Source: an uncultured Actinomycetes bacterium
GTDB lineage: Bacteria > Actinomycetota > Acidimicrobiia > IMCC26256 > PALSA-555
DNA length: 30,699 nucleotides
Assembly (NCBI GenBank): GCA_937927875.1
Contig: CALEYV010000111.1
Location: 1 to 30,699 of the forward strand
Reading direction: 5' to 3'
Positions 15,887-24,304 of the stretch are shown here, piece after piece. A program made the position numbers and the translations under genes. The notes under the pieces are model-generated. The model did not search any database. It saw only the letters and a program-made list of their open reading frames with translations, and was not told the DNA's origin. Position 1 is the first letter of the stretch, and every line of letters starts with the position of its first letter.

Positions 15887-15930
15887 GTCAGATTCCTGAC
15901 GGATTTCGGTAACCGTCGATTCACCGACGG
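15887..15930. promoter_or_regulatory. Operator-like repeats upstream of amt (possible GlnR-type site)
   Basis: Four pentamers lie exactly 11 bp apart: GTCAG (15887), GACGG (15898), GTAAC (15909) and TTCAC (15920), each separated by 6 nt. The actinobacterial GlnR box is GTNAC-N6-GAAAC repeated. The GTAAC unit matches fully and GTCAG matches four of five, while the other two match poorly. The same segment also holds perfect inverted repeats GTCAG-ATTC-CTGAC (15887-15900) and CCGTCG-ATTCAC-CGACGG (15913-15930). Nitrogen control of amt is expected from biology; the site itself is a weak match. Confidence 0.35.
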
Positions 15931-16030
15931 GAGACGCCGGCGACCCACCCTCTCCTTACGTTCCGGCTCGGCGTGGACGTCCTGCGCCCAGTGACTCCTG
16001 CCGGAGCGGGAGGGGAGGGGAAACCAACAC

Positions 16031-17704
16031 GTGACCACGTTCCAGAAACTGGTCGCGATGACAGTGATCACGTTCATCGCACTTGTTGTGGTGAGCCAGT
16101 ACAACCACCATGCCGATCCGACCGGCACGAAGACCGGAGTGGCGGCCGACCAAACGGTGATACCGGGCGGTCAGGCCAAGGTGCCGCTCTCGCAGGTGGG
16201 CCTCAACCAGCTCGCCAACGAGACCGGCCATCTAGCTGTCTCCATCAACTTCGTGTGGCTGCTCATCACGGGCTTCCTCGTGCTGTTCATGCAGGTCGGC
16301 TTCGCGTTCTTGGTGACAGGGCTCACACGGGCCAAAAACGCCGGCCATATGATGATGATGAACCTGTCGTCGTTCGTGATCGCGCTCCTCGCGTATTACG
16401 CGGTGGGTTTCGCCTTCCAGTTTGGAGGCATCGCACCGATCGCGAACCTCGGCGGGGCATCGCCGCTCAACGGCATCTTTGCCCACGGCACCTCGGGACT
16501 GATCGGGATCCGAGGCTTCTTCCTCCAGTCCGGGAACACCTATGACGTTGGCGTCATCGCCTTCTTCTTGTTCCAGGTCGTGTTCATGGAGACCGCCGGG
16601 TACATCATCATCGGAGCGATCGCCGAGCGCGTGAGCTTCGCGGGCTTCCTCATCGCGGAGATCGCGATGGGAGCGATCATCTACCCGATCTACGGCAACT
16701 GGATGTGGGGCGGCGGGTTCCTCTCGCAGCTCGGCAAAGGCCCCCTCCACCTCGGGAACGGTGCGGTCGACTTCGCCGGCTCTGGAGTCGTTCACGCCAC
16801 CGGGGGGTGGGCGGCCCTTGCGCTGGCGATGATCCTCGGGCCTCGCATCGGCAAATACAGGGAGGACGGAACACCAAACGCCTTCCCCGGCCACAATCTG
16901 GGCTACGCGGTCATCGGCACGCTCGTGCTCACCTTCGGGTGGATGGGCTTCAACCCGGGCTCGACGTTCGGGGCGACCGACCTGCGGATCTCGATCGTGG
17001 CCGTGAACACGCTCCTCGCTGCGTCGGCCGGTGCCGTCACCGCGATGGCGTGGACGAATGCGAAGTGGGGCAAGCCCGACATCTCCATGACCTGCAACGG
17101 CATGTTGGCGGGCCTGGTGGCGATCACCGCTCCGTGCGCATTCGTGTCACCGGCGTGGGCGGTCGTCATCGGGATCATCGCTGGGTTCGTCGTCGTGTAC
17201 GCGGTCGAGTTCCTCGACAAGCGGGCCAAGATCGACGACCCCTGCGGCGCGATCGCCGTGCACGGCTTCTGTGGCCTGTGGGGTCTGCTCGCGGTCGGTC
17301 TGTTCGCCGACGGCACGTACCCCGACAAGGCGGTCGGCTGGAACGGCGTGCTCCAACCGGTGAAGGGAGTCATCCCGGCCCTCCTCGATGGGGACAAGCT
17401 CAGCGGGGCGCACCACGCCCTCGGCCAGCTCGTTGCCCAGATCATCGACGGGGGGGTCGGGTTCGGCTGGGCCTTCGGGGTGACCTGGGTGCTCTTCATG
17501 GTGGTGCGGCGGTTCGTGAAGATCCGCGTCGCACCCGAGGTGGAGATCGCGGGCACTGACGAGGGCGAGTTCGGTCAGGTCTGCTACCCGGACTTCGTGC
17601 TCCGCACCGAGACCCAGACGTTCAGGATTCCCGAGAAGATGCCCATCGGCACGGCTACCGGTCCACCACCGGCACAGCAGGCCGTGACGTCCGAGCGGAC
17701 CTGA
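16031..17704 (+). CDS. amt: Ammonium transporter (Amt/MEP/Rh)
   Basis: 557-residue ammonium channel of the inner membrane. The twin pore histidines are present: H255 (GSGVVHATGGWAA) and H411 (AVHGFCGLWG). Other family stretches include MNLSSFVIALLAYYAVGFAF, FQVVFMETAGYIIIGAIAERVSF, YGNWMWGGGFL and FNPGSTFG. An extra N-terminal hydrophobic segment (residues 5-22) and about 45 polar residues precede the first canonical helix, probably a signal peptide or additional anchor. A C-terminal tail of about 50 residues (FGQVCYPDFVLRTETQ) is longer than in E. coli AmtB. The start GTG 16031 has GGAGGGGAGGGG about 10 nt upstream. Codon use is less G/C-biased than neighbours (10 of the first 46 codons end in A/T). 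glnB follows after 11 nt. Confidence 0.96.
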   Translation: MTTFQKLVAMTVITFIALVVVSQYNHHADPTGTKTGVAADQTVIPGGQAKVPLSQVGLNQLANETGHLAVSINFVWLLITGFLVLFMQVGFAFLVTGLTRAKNAGHMMMMNLSSFVIALLAYYAVGFAFQFGGIAPIANLGGASPLNGIFAHGTSGLIGIRGFFLQSGNTYDVGVIAFFLFQVVFMETAGYIIIGAIAERVSFAGFLIAEIAMGAIIYPIYGNWMWGGGFLSQLGKGPLHLGNGAVDFAGSGVVHATGGWAALALAMILGPRIGKYREDGTPNAFPGHNLGYAVIGTLVLTFGWMGFNPGSTFGATDLRISIVAVNTLLAASAGAVTAMAWTNAKWGKPDISMTCNGMLAGLVAITAPCAFVSPAWAVVIGIIAGFVVVYAVEFLDKRAKIDDPCGAIAVHGFCGLWGLLAVGLFADGTYPDKAVGWNGVLQPVKGVIPALLDGDKLSGAHHALGQLVAQIIDGGVGFGWAFGVTWVLFMVVRRFVKIRVAPEVEIAGTDEGEFGQVCYPDFVLRTETQTFRIPEKMPIGTATGPPPAQQAVTSERT

Positions 17705-17715
17705 GGGGAGGGTCG

Positions 17716-18054
17716 ATGAAGCTGATCGTTGCCATCATCAAGCCCTTCAAGCTCGAGGAGGTCACGGACGCCCTCCGTGCTCTCGATGTCTCGGGCGTGA
17801 CCCTCACCGAGGTTCGGGGCTACGGCCGCCAGCGCGGGCACACCGAGGTGTACCGCGGGGCGGAGTACGAGGTGGATTACGTGCCGAAGGTGAAACTCGA
17901 CGTGATCGTCGATGACGCCGACGCACAGAAGGTGGCGAACGCCATCGTCGAGGCGGCTCGCACCGGCAAGATCGGAGACGGCAAACTCTGGATCGTGCCG
18001 ATCGAGACCGTCGTGAGGATCCGGACCGGGGAGGCCGGCTCGGACGCCCTCTAA
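17716..18054 (+). CDS. glnB: Nitrogen regulatory protein P-II
   Basis: 112-residue PII protein, full length for the family. It begins MKLIVAIIKPFKLEEV and has the T-loop RGHTEVYRGAEYEVDYVPK. Y51 in the T-loop is the usual modification site (uridylylation, or adenylylation in actinobacteria), and IGDGKLWIVPIETVVRIRTGE is the C-terminal signature. PII senses ATP/ADP and 2-oxoglutarate and blocks Amt when nitrogen is plentiful. Being between amt and glnD it is of the GlnK type in role; sequence alone does not separate GlnB from GlnK. The start ATG 17716 has GAGGGGAGGG immediately upstream, overlapping the amt stop. Confidence 0.96.
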   Translation: MKLIVAIIKPFKLEEVTDALRALDVSGVTLTEVRGYGRQRGHTEVYRGAEYEVDYVPKVKLDVIVDDADAQKVANAIVEAARTGKIGDGKLWIVPIETVVRIRTGEAGSDAL

Positions 18055-18088
18055 AGCGAGGCTGGAGGCACTGCTCCGCGACACGTCG

Positions 18089-20314
18089 TTGCGGGGCAGT
18101 GCCTTCGGCCGGTCGTACGCGTCGGTCGTCGACGAGTGGCTCCGTGAGCTGGTGCCCGAGCCGGCCGGGCTCGCCGTCGTCGCAGTCGGCGGCTACGGGC
18201 GTCGTGAGCTCTGCCCCGGCAGCGACCTCGACATCCTGCTCCTCCACGACGACCGTCGCGCGGTCACCGCGACCGCCGACGGTCTCTGGTATCCGCTCTG
18301 GGACGCCGGGCTCCAGGTCGACCACAGCGTCCGCACCGTGCGCCAGGCCGTCGACGAAGCGAACACCGACCTCCGCGTCATGCTCGGACTGCTCGACGCA
18401 CGGGTCGTGTCCGGGGACGAGGACCTCGCGGCGGGCCTGCAGGACAAGGTCCGGGCCAGCTGGCGCCAGCAAGCCAAGCGGCGCCTGCCTGCGCTCGACC
18501 GGTCGATCAGCGCCCGCCACGAGCGGGCCGGGGAGGTCGCGTTCCTCCTCGAGCCCGACCTCAAGGAGGGCCACGGGGGCCTGCGTGACGTGGCGGTCCT
18601 CCCCCTGCTCGCGCAGGCAACCGACGTCGTCGAACCGGATGCCGCGCTCGGCCCGGCGCGCGAGACGCTCCTCGAGGTTCGGGTGGCGCTGCAGCAGCTG
18701 ACCGGGCGACGGTCGAACATCCTCGGGCTCCAAGAGCAGGATGACGTCGCCCGGGCCCTGGATGACCCCGACGCCGACGTGCTCATGCGGCGCGTGGCCG
18801 CCGCCGCCCGAACCGGGGCCTGGCACCTCGACGACGCGTGGCAGCGGATCCGCTCATGGCTGGCCGGGCCCCGTCGCCGCTCGTCGGCCGGCGCCGACGT
18901 CGACCTCGGGTACGGAATCGTCCTGCGGGACGACGAGGTCACCCTCACCGACCGCGCCCTGAGCGGCGAGCCGACGACGCTCCCGCGCGTCGCGGCCGCC
19001 GCCGCGTACGTCGGGGCGCCGATCGAGCGGGCGACACGCGAGGCGTTGACGACGGACGCGCCCGCCCTCACCGAGCGTTGGCCGGACGAGGCCCGGGAGG
19101 CGTTCCTGGCGCTGCTCGGGGCGGGTTCCCGACTCGTTCCGGTGCTCGAGGCCCTCGACCAGCACGACCTCATCACCCGGATCATCCCCGAGTGGGAGCC
19201 GGTGCGGAGCCGGCCCCAGCGCAACGCGTTCCACCAGTTCACGGTCGACCGGCACCTCATGGAGGCCGCCGCCCGCGCGTCGGACTTCAGCCGTCGGGTC
19301 GAGCGGCCCGACCTCCTGCTGCTCGGCGCGTTCCTGCACGACCTCGGCAAGGGCTACCCGGGTGACCACACCGACGCCGGTGTCGAGCTGATGCGGACCA
19401 TCGCCCGTCGCATGGCGTTCGGCCGCGCCGACGTCGACCGCCTCGCTCAGCTCGTCGCCCAGCACCTCCTCCTCCCGAAGGTCGCCACGAGCCGGGACCT
19501 GTCCAATCCCCGGACCCTGGAGTCGGTCGCCACGGTGGTCGGCAACGTCGCCACGCTCGAGCTGCTCTACGCGCTCACCGAGGCCGACTCGCTGGCGACG
19601 GGACCAACGGCGTGGACGCCGTGGCGAGCCGGCCTCGTCTCGGATCTCGTGGACGGGGTGCGGGCCCTGCTCGCCGGCACCGAGCCGCGGCGGACCGGAC
19701 CCTCGATCGAGCCGCCGCCCGGCCCGCCACCCGCGCAGCCGACCGTCACCGTGCGTGACGGCACGGTCCGGGTCGTCGGACCCGACCGACCCGGCTTGTT
19801 CGCGGCCACGGTCGGCGTCCTGACCCTGCACGGCCAGGACGTGCGGGCGGCCCGGGCGGCCTCGAGCTCGGACGTCGCGGTGGCGGAGTTCGACGTCGAG
19901 CCCGCCTACGGCCGGCCGGCGGGCGCGGCTGAGCTGGAGACCGAGCTCAACGCCGCGGTCGGGGACCGGCTCGACCTCGACGAGCGGCTCCGCGAGCGCG
20001 CCCGCGCCTACGGCCGGCTCCGGCTCCCGACGGCGGCCCGGCCGGCGGCCCCGCGCGTGCTGGTGCACGGCGACGAGTCCCCCGATGCCGTCATCGTCGA
20101 GGTTCGCGCTCCGGACGGGGTTGGCGTCCTCTACCGCATCGCGGGGGCGCTGCGCGATTCCGGCCTCGACATCCGGCTGGCCAAGATCGCCACGCTCGGT
20201 CATGAGGTCGTCGACACCTTCTACGTCGTCGACGCGCGCACCGGCCGCCCTCCGGACCGGGCCGCCTTGCGGGCGCTCGAGCCCCGGGTCCTCGCGGCCC
20301 TGCTGAACGAGTGA
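18089..20314 (+). CDS. glnD: PII nucleotidyltransferase / nucleotidyl-removing enzyme
   Basis: 741 residues from TTG 18089. Domains in order: nucleotidyltransferase with VGGYGRRELCPGSDLDILLL at 33-52; the helical region LLEPDLKEGHGGLRDV near 155; an HD phosphohydrolase domain with NAFHQFTVDRHLMEA and FLHDLGKGYPGDHTDAG near 385-430; and two ACT domains near 555-600 (VVGPDRPGLFAATVGVL) and 667-710 (VRAPDGVGVLYRIAGALRDSGL). It modifies and demodifies PII according to glutamine level. The frame continues upstream without ATG, GTG or TTG, and the residues there (LEALLRDTS) look like the family N-terminus. The true start may therefore be CTG 18062 or CTG 18071 just after glnB. It closes the amt-glnB-glnD operon. 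Confidence 0.94.
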   Translation: MRGSAFGRSYASVVDEWLRELVPEPAGLAVVAVGGYGRRELCPGSDLDILLLHDDRRAVTATADGLWYPLWDAGLQVDHSVRTVRQAVDEANTDLRVMLGLLDARVVSGDEDLAAGLQDKVRASWRQQAKRRLPALDRSISARHERAGEVAFLLEPDLKEGHGGLRDVAVLPLLAQATDVVEPDAALGPARETLLEVRVALQQLTGRRSNILGLQEQDDVARALDDPDADVLMRRVAAAARTGAWHLDDAWQRIRSWLAGPRRRSSAGADVDLGYGIVLRDDEVTLTDRALSGEPTTLPRVAAAAAYVGAPIERATREALTTDAPALTERWPDEAREAFLALLGAGSRLVPVLEALDQHDLITRIIPEWEPVRSRPQRNAFHQFTVDRHLMEAAARASDFSRRVERPDLLLLGAFLHDLGKGYPGDHTDAGVELMRTIARRMAFGRADVDRLAQLVAQHLLLPKVATSRDLSNPRTLESVATVVGNVATLELLYALTEADSLATGPTAWTPWRAGLVSDLVDGVRALLAGTEPRRTGPSIEPPPGPPPAQPTVTVRDGTVRVVGPDRPGLFAATVGVLTLHGQDVRAARAASSSDVAVAEFDVEPAYGRPAGAAELETELNAAVGDRLDLDERLRERARAYGRLRLPTAARPAAPRVLVHGDESPDAVIVEVRAPDGVGVLYRIAGALRDSGLDIRLAKIATLGHEVVDTFYVVDARTGRPPDRAALRALEPRVLAALLNE

Positions 20315-20355
20315 GCGGGGTACCGATCGCCTGACGCCGCACCAGCGGAGCGCCT

Positions 20356-20778
20356 GTGGGCCGGGACATTCGACTGCACTACGAGCGGGTCGTCGCCGTC
20401 GCCCTCCTCGTGGCGGTCCTCCTGCCGCTGTACTTCTTGCTCACGAGCTTCGCCGTCGCCGGTCCGGACGGCGCCGCCCTCCCCTGCAGCACCACGGTCG
20501 TGCAGCTCGGGGACGACCGGGCCACCGTCACCGACCCCCAGGGCGCCTGTCACGCCGGCGCCGTGGAACGCCTGCACCTCGCCGGCGGGTACTTCGCGGC
20601 CGGCCTCGCGGTGGGACTCATGGTCTGGCTCGGCGCCGGGGCTCGGGAGCGGTCGTTGAACCGGGCGTGGGCGTCGGCGCGGGTCCCGTCGCGCTGGTTC
20701 AGCACGCCGGGGCAAGTCTGGATCCTCGCCGCACTCTTGTTCGTGGTCCTCGCGCCGGCGGTGCAGCGCACGGTGTGA
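20356..20778 (+). CDS. Small membrane protein of unknown function
   Basis: 140 residues with three hydrophobic helices: VVAVALLVAVLLPLYFLLTSFAV (about 12-34), YFAAGLAVGLMVWLGAG (about 78-94) and VWILAALLFVVLAPAV (about 121-136). The loop between the first two helices carries two Cys (C44 and C64 region, LPCSTTVVQLGDD and PQGACHAG) and probably lies outside, where they could form a disulfide. GTG 20356 has GGAG at about 5 nt spacing. It begins 41 nt after glnD and may be read from the same transcript. I do not recognise a family. Confidence 0.7.
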   Translation: MGRDIRLHYERVVAVALLVAVLLPLYFLLTSFAVAGPDGAALPCSTTVVQLGDDRATVTDPQGACHAGAVERLHLAGGYFAAGLAVGLMVWLGAGARERSLNRAWASARVPSRWFSTPGQVWILAALLFVVLAPAVQRTV

Positions 20779-20812
20779 GCGCGGTCGTCGCCGGCCGCGG
20801 CCCTTCGGTCGG

Positions 20813-22801
20813 TCAGCCGGCCCGGGCGGTCGCGCGCTGGCGCTCCCGGCGCCCGATGGCGAGCTCAGCCAGCTCGGCGACGATGACGTCGAGCCGGAAG
20901 TCCTTCGGCGTGTAGACGCCGGCGACCCCGTTGGCGGTCAGGAAGTCGCGGTCGGCGTCAGGGATGATCCCGCCCACGACGACCGGGGCGTCGACGCCGG
21001 CGTCCCGCAGTCGGCGCATCGTGTCCGGCACCAGCTCGCGGTGGGACCCGGACAGGATCGACAGCCCGACCACGTCCACGTCCTCGTCCCGGGCCGCGGC
21101 GGCGATCTGGGCCGGCGTCAGCCGGATGCCTTGGTAGATGACCTCGAAGCCGGCGTCCCGGGCCGCGACCGACAGCTGCTCGGCGCCGTTGGAGTGGCCG
21201 TCCAGGCCGGGCTTGGCGACGAGGAGCCGCAGCGGGCCGCCGAGCTCTCGCGTGGCGCTCTGCACCCGCTCCTGCACGGCGCGCAGGTCGCCGGCCGGCG
21301 GGCTGACCGCGGCGCCGACGCCGGTGGGCGCCCGGTACTCGCCGAAGACCTCCCGCAGCGCGTCGGCCCACTCGCCGACGGTCCCACCGGCCTGAGCGAG
21401 CGCGATGGTGGCCGGGACGAGGTTCTCGTCGGTGCCGGCGACGCGGCGCAGCTCGGCGATCGCGGCGTCCACCGCGGCCGCGTCGCGTTGCTCGCGCCAC
21501 CGCTCCAGGTCGGCGACCTCGGCCGACTCCGCCGCCGGGTCGACGACGAGGATGTGCTCGGCGTCCTCGGTGACGAGCGGCGACGCCGCCGTCTCGGTGA
21601 ACCGGTTCACGCCGACGACGGTGAGCTCCCCGTCCTCGATTCGGCGCCGCCGTTCGGCGTGGCTGCGCACGAGGCGGCCCTTCATCGGCTCGATCATCTC
21701 GAAGGCGCCGCCGCCGTCGAGCACCCACTGCAGCTCCGCCGCCGCGGCCTCCTCGAGCTCGGCCGTCTTGGCCTCGACGACCGTCGACCCGTCGAAGAGG
21801 TCGGCGTACTCGAGCAGGTCGGTCTCGTAGGCCAGGACCTGCTGGATCCGCAGCGACCACTGCTGGTCCCACGGCCGGGGCAGGCCGAGCGCCTCGTTCC
21901 ACGTCGGCAGCTGCACGGCGCGGGCCCGGGCGTCCCGAGAGAGCGTCACCGCGAGCGCCTCGAGCACGATCCGCTGCACGTTGTTCTCGGGCTGGGCCTC
22001 GGTGAGCCCGAGCGAGTTCACCTGCACGCCGTACCGGAACCGGCGCAGGGCGTCGTCGGTGACCCCGTAGCGCTCGGCGGTGATGCGGTTCCAGAGCCGG
22101 CCCATGGCGCGCAGCTTGCACATCTCCTCGACGAACCGGATGCCGGCGTTCACGAAGAACGACATCCGGCCCACCACCAGCGGCAGCTCCGCCTCGCTGA
22201 CCTGGCCCGACTCGCGGACGGCGTCGAGGATGCCGACCGCCGTCGCCAGCGCGTAGGCGGCCTCCTGCACCGGCGTCGCGCCCGCCTCCTGCAGGTGGTA
22301 CGAGCAGACGTTGATCGGGTTCCACCGGGGGACGTTCCGGACCGCGTGGCAGATCAGGTCCACGGTGAGGCGTCGGGAGGGGGCGGGCCCGAAGATGTAG
22401 GTGCCCCGGCTCAGGTACTCCTTCACGATGTCGTTCTGGGTCGTGCCGGCCAGGCGGGCCGGGTCGACGCCCCGCTCCTCGGCCAGGGCCAGGTACATGC
22501 CGAACAGCCACATGGCGGTGGCGTTGATCGTCATCGAGGTGTTCATCTCCTCGAGCGGGATGCCCTCGAAGAGGGTGCGCATCTCGCCGAGGTGGAACAC
22601 CGGGACCCCGACCTTGCCGACCTCGCCCTTGGCCAGCGGATGGTCGGCGTCGTAGCCGGTCTGGGTGGGCAGGTCGAAGGCGACCGAGAGCCCGGTCTGG
22701 CCCTTGGCCAGGTTCGTCCGGTACAGCTCGTTCGACGCCGTCGCCGAGGTGTGACCGGAGTAGGTGCGCATGAGCCAGGGCCGGTCGGTCATCGGCTCCA
22801 T
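20813..22801 (-). CDS. ecm: Ethylmalonyl-CoA mutase, B12-dependent
   Basis: 662-residue single-chain acyl-CoA mutase, converting (2R)-ethylmalonyl-CoA to (2S)-methylsuccinyl-CoA. It resembles the alphaproteobacterial and streptomycete Ecm over its whole length rather than methylmalonyl-CoA mutase: DRPWLMRTYSGHTSATASN, LYRTNLAKGQTGLSVAFDLP, NTSMTINATAMW, NVCSYHLQEAGATPVQE, LGLTEAQPENNVQRI and LPRPWDQQWSLRIQQVLAYE. The C-terminal cobalamin domain has GLDGHSNG with the lower-ligand H536, LSILSGSH and VVVGGIIP. Starts at ATG 22801 or ATG 22792 are both possible. It lies downstream of the hydroxyacyl-CoA dehydrogenase on the same strand, and about 12.5 kb from ccr. Confidence 0.92.
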   Translation of the reverse strand: MEPMTDRPWLMRTYSGHTSATASNELYRTNLAKGQTGLSVAFDLPTQTGYDADHPLAKGEVGKVGVPVFHLGEMRTLFEGIPLEEMNTSMTINATAMWLFGMYLALAEERGVDPARLAGTTQNDIVKEYLSRGTYIFGPAPSRRLTVDLICHAVRNVPRWNPINVCSYHLQEAGATPVQEAAYALATAVGILDAVRESGQVSEAELPLVVGRMSFFVNAGIRFVEEMCKLRAMGRLWNRITAERYGVTDDALRRFRYGVQVNSLGLTEAQPENNVQRIVLEALAVTLSRDARARAVQLPTWNEALGLPRPWDQQWSLRIQQVLAYETDLLEYADLFDGSTVVEAKTAELEEAAAAELQWVLDGGGAFEMIEPMKGRLVRSHAERRRRIEDGELTVVGVNRFTETAASPLVTEDAEHILVVDPAAESAEVADLERWREQRDAAAVDAAIAELRRVAGTDENLVPATIALAQAGGTVGEWADALREVFGEYRAPTGVGAAVSPPAGDLRAVQERVQSATRELGGPLRLLVAKPGLDGHSNGAEQLSVAARDAGFEVIYQGIRLTPAQIAAAARDEDVDVVGLSILSGSHRELVPDTMRRLRDAGVDAPVVVGGIIPDADRDFLTANGVAGVYTPKDFRLDVIVAELAELAIGRRERQRATARAG

Positions 22802-22862
22802 TCTCGTCCCCGGCGGGACCGGGGACGACTCCCGGCCCGGGCTGGCGCCCGGCCGGGCCGCG

Positions 22863-23717
22863 TCAGCGGCGGTACTCGTAGAACCCGGCCCCCGACTTGC
22901 GGCCGTACCGCTCGGCGCTGACCATGCGCCGGAGCAGCGGGGCGGGCGCGTAGTTCGGGTCCTGGAACTCGGCGTACAGCGCCTCGAGGATGGCGAGGCT
23001 GGTGTCGAGCCCGACCAGGTCGAGCAGCTCGAGCGGGCCCATCGGGAAGTTGCAGCCGCCCTTCATGGCGGCGTCGATGTCGTCGCGGCTGGCGACGCCG
23101 GCGTCGAACAGCTTCACCGCGTTGTTGAGGTAGGGGAAGAGCAGCGCGTTGACGATGAAGCCGGCCTGGTCGCGCACGTCGACGACCGTCTTGCCGCAGG
23201 CCTCGGCGAAGGCGTGGGCGGTCCCGATGGTGTCGTCGGAGGTGGTGATGGCCCGGACCACCTCGACGAGGGGCATCGCGGGGGCCGGGTTGAAGAAGTG
23301 GATGCCGCAGACCTGCTCGGGCCGCCCGGTCTCCATCGCCAGGTCCACGACCGGCAGCGTCGAGGTGTTCGTGGCGAGGATCGCCGAGTCGGCACAGACC
23401 CGGTCGAGCTCGGTGAAGAGGTGCTTCTTGGTGACGAGGTCCTCGACCACCGACTCCAGGACGAGGTCGCAGTCGGCGAGCTCGCCGAGGTCGGTGACGG
23501 CCCGGAGCCGCTCCAGCGTGGCGGCCCGATCGGCGTCCTCGAGCTTGCCCCGCTCCACCTGCTTGGCCAGGGACTTCTCGAGGCCGGCGCGGAGGGCGTC
23601 GGCGCTGGCCTGGGCCCGGCTCCGGACCACGACCTCGAAGCCGGCCTTCGCCGCCACCTCGGCGACGCCCGCGCCCATGATCCCGGAGCCGACGACTCCG
23701 ACCCGCTTGGCCTCCAT
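22863..23717 (-). CDS. 3-hydroxybutyryl-CoA dehydrogenase
   Basis: 284-residue NAD(P)-dependent dehydrogenase of the (S)-3-hydroxyacyl-CoA type, which reduces acetoacetyl-CoA or oxidises 3-hydroxyacyl-CoA. The Rossmann loop is GSGIMGAG at 10-17. The catalytic set is S119 (NTSTLP), H140 (GIHFFNP), E152 (PLVEVV) and the later Asn in AGFIVNALLFPYLN. The C-terminal domain ends KSGAGFYEY. The size is right for the stand-alone enzyme. GGGGAGGAGA lies before ATG 23717. Its place 61 nt upstream of ecm links it to the ethylmalonyl-CoA route from acetoacetyl-CoA to crotonyl-CoA; a crotonase to complete that step is not in the window. Confidence 0.93.
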   Translation of the reverse strand: MEAKRVGVVGSGIMGAGVAEVAAKAGFEVVVRSRAQASADALRAGLEKSLAKQVERGKLEDADRAATLERLRAVTDLGELADCDLVLESVVEDLVTKKHLFTELDRVCADSAILATNTSTLPVVDLAMETGRPEQVCGIHFFNPAPAMPLVEVVRAITTSDDTIGTAHAFAEACGKTVVDVRDQAGFIVNALLFPYLNNAVKLFDAGVASRDDIDAAMKGGCNFPMGPLELLDLVGLDTSLAILEALYAEFQDPNYAPAPLLRRMVSAERYGRKSGAGFYEYRR

Positions 23718-23756
23718 GCGCCGGTCTCCTCCCCTGGCCGGTCGGAAGCCGCCAGG

Positions 23757-24245
23757 TTACTCGCCGGTAGCCAAGCGCCGGAGGCGAAGCAGACCGGCGC
23801 CGGCCAGGATCGGCCCGCCGAGCAGCAGCTTGGCGGCCGCGATCCACAGCGTCACCGTCTCGCCGGCGTCGCCGGTGTCGACCGCCAGCAGGATCCCCGC
23901 CGTCGCCAGGCCGAGGACGAACAGCGCGACGCCGCCCCAGAGCGCGGCCCGGGCCCGGCCGGGAGTGCGGAAGAGCGGCTCCCGGTGTGGCGCCGGCGGC
24001 GGCGCCACCGGCGCCGCTCGGTGCCGCCGGTCGTAGGCGGCGCGGCTCCGGGGCCGGACCAGGGTCTGGTAGGCGAGGGTCAGATCCTTGAAGCGCTCGG
24101 CGGCGATCGGGTCGCCCGGGTTGCGGTCGGGATGCAGCGCCTTGGCGTGCGACCGGAACGCGGCCGCGATCTCGTCGGTGCTCGCGGCCGGCGTGACGCC
24201 GAGCACGGTGTAGAGGTCGCCTCGCCGAACCGTCACCGACGCCAT
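23757..24245 (-). CDS. DnaJ-domain membrane protein
   Basis: 162 residues from ATG 24245. A J domain occupies about 8-70: DLYTVLGVTPAASTDEIAAAFRSHAKALHPDRNPGD, with the HPD tripeptide that stimulates DnaK, then AYQTLVRPRSRAAYDRRH. Two hydrophobic helices follow (LWGGVALFVLGLATAGILLAV and WIAAAKLLLGGPILAGAGLL). It lacks the Gly/Phe and zinc domains of true DnaJ, so it is a membrane-anchored co-chaperone-like protein of unknown client. It is 39 nt upstream of the dehydrogenase gene on the same strand and may start that operon. The divergent S51-like gene begins 59 bp away. Confidence 0.85.
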   Translation of the reverse strand: MASVTVRRGDLYTVLGVTPAASTDEIAAAFRSHAKALHPDRNPGDPIAAERFKDLTLAYQTLVRPRSRAAYDRRHRAAPVAPPPAPHREPLFRTPGRARAALWGGVALFVLGLATAGILLAVDTGDAGETVTLWIAAAKLLLGGPILAGAGLLRLRRLATGE

Positions 24246-24251
24246 GCCGCC

Positions 24252-24257
24252 AGTATG
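24252..24257 (-). promoter_or_regulatory. -10-like CATACT for the dnaJ-like gene
   Basis: CATACT on the minus strand (four of six to TATAAT) ends 6 nt before ATG 24245. It shares the 59-bp divergent region with the promoter of the S51-like gene. Confidence 0.3.
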
Positions 24258-24292
24258 GGCCGCGGACACCGGTGCCCGCGAGCGCCACCCGT

Positions 24293-24298
24293 TAGCGT
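24293..24298 (+). promoter_or_regulatory. -10-like TAGCGT for the S51-like gene
   Basis: TAGCGT ends 6 nt before ATG 24305, and no Shine-Dalgarno sequence is present. Confidence 0.4.
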
Positions 24299-24304
24299 GG
24301 CCGG

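Noticed and set aside
15878..16030. Intrinsic terminator between the small protein and amt
   Set aside because: The inverted repeats are short (5-6 bp) with no T-tract; a regulatory role is at least as likely.
20813..22801. Methylmalonyl-CoA mutase as the name for this gene
   Set aside because: A single chain of 662 residues with LPRPWDQQWS and DRPWLMRTY matches ethylmalonyl-CoA mutase; methylmalonyl-CoA mutase large chains are longer and differ in the N-terminal region.
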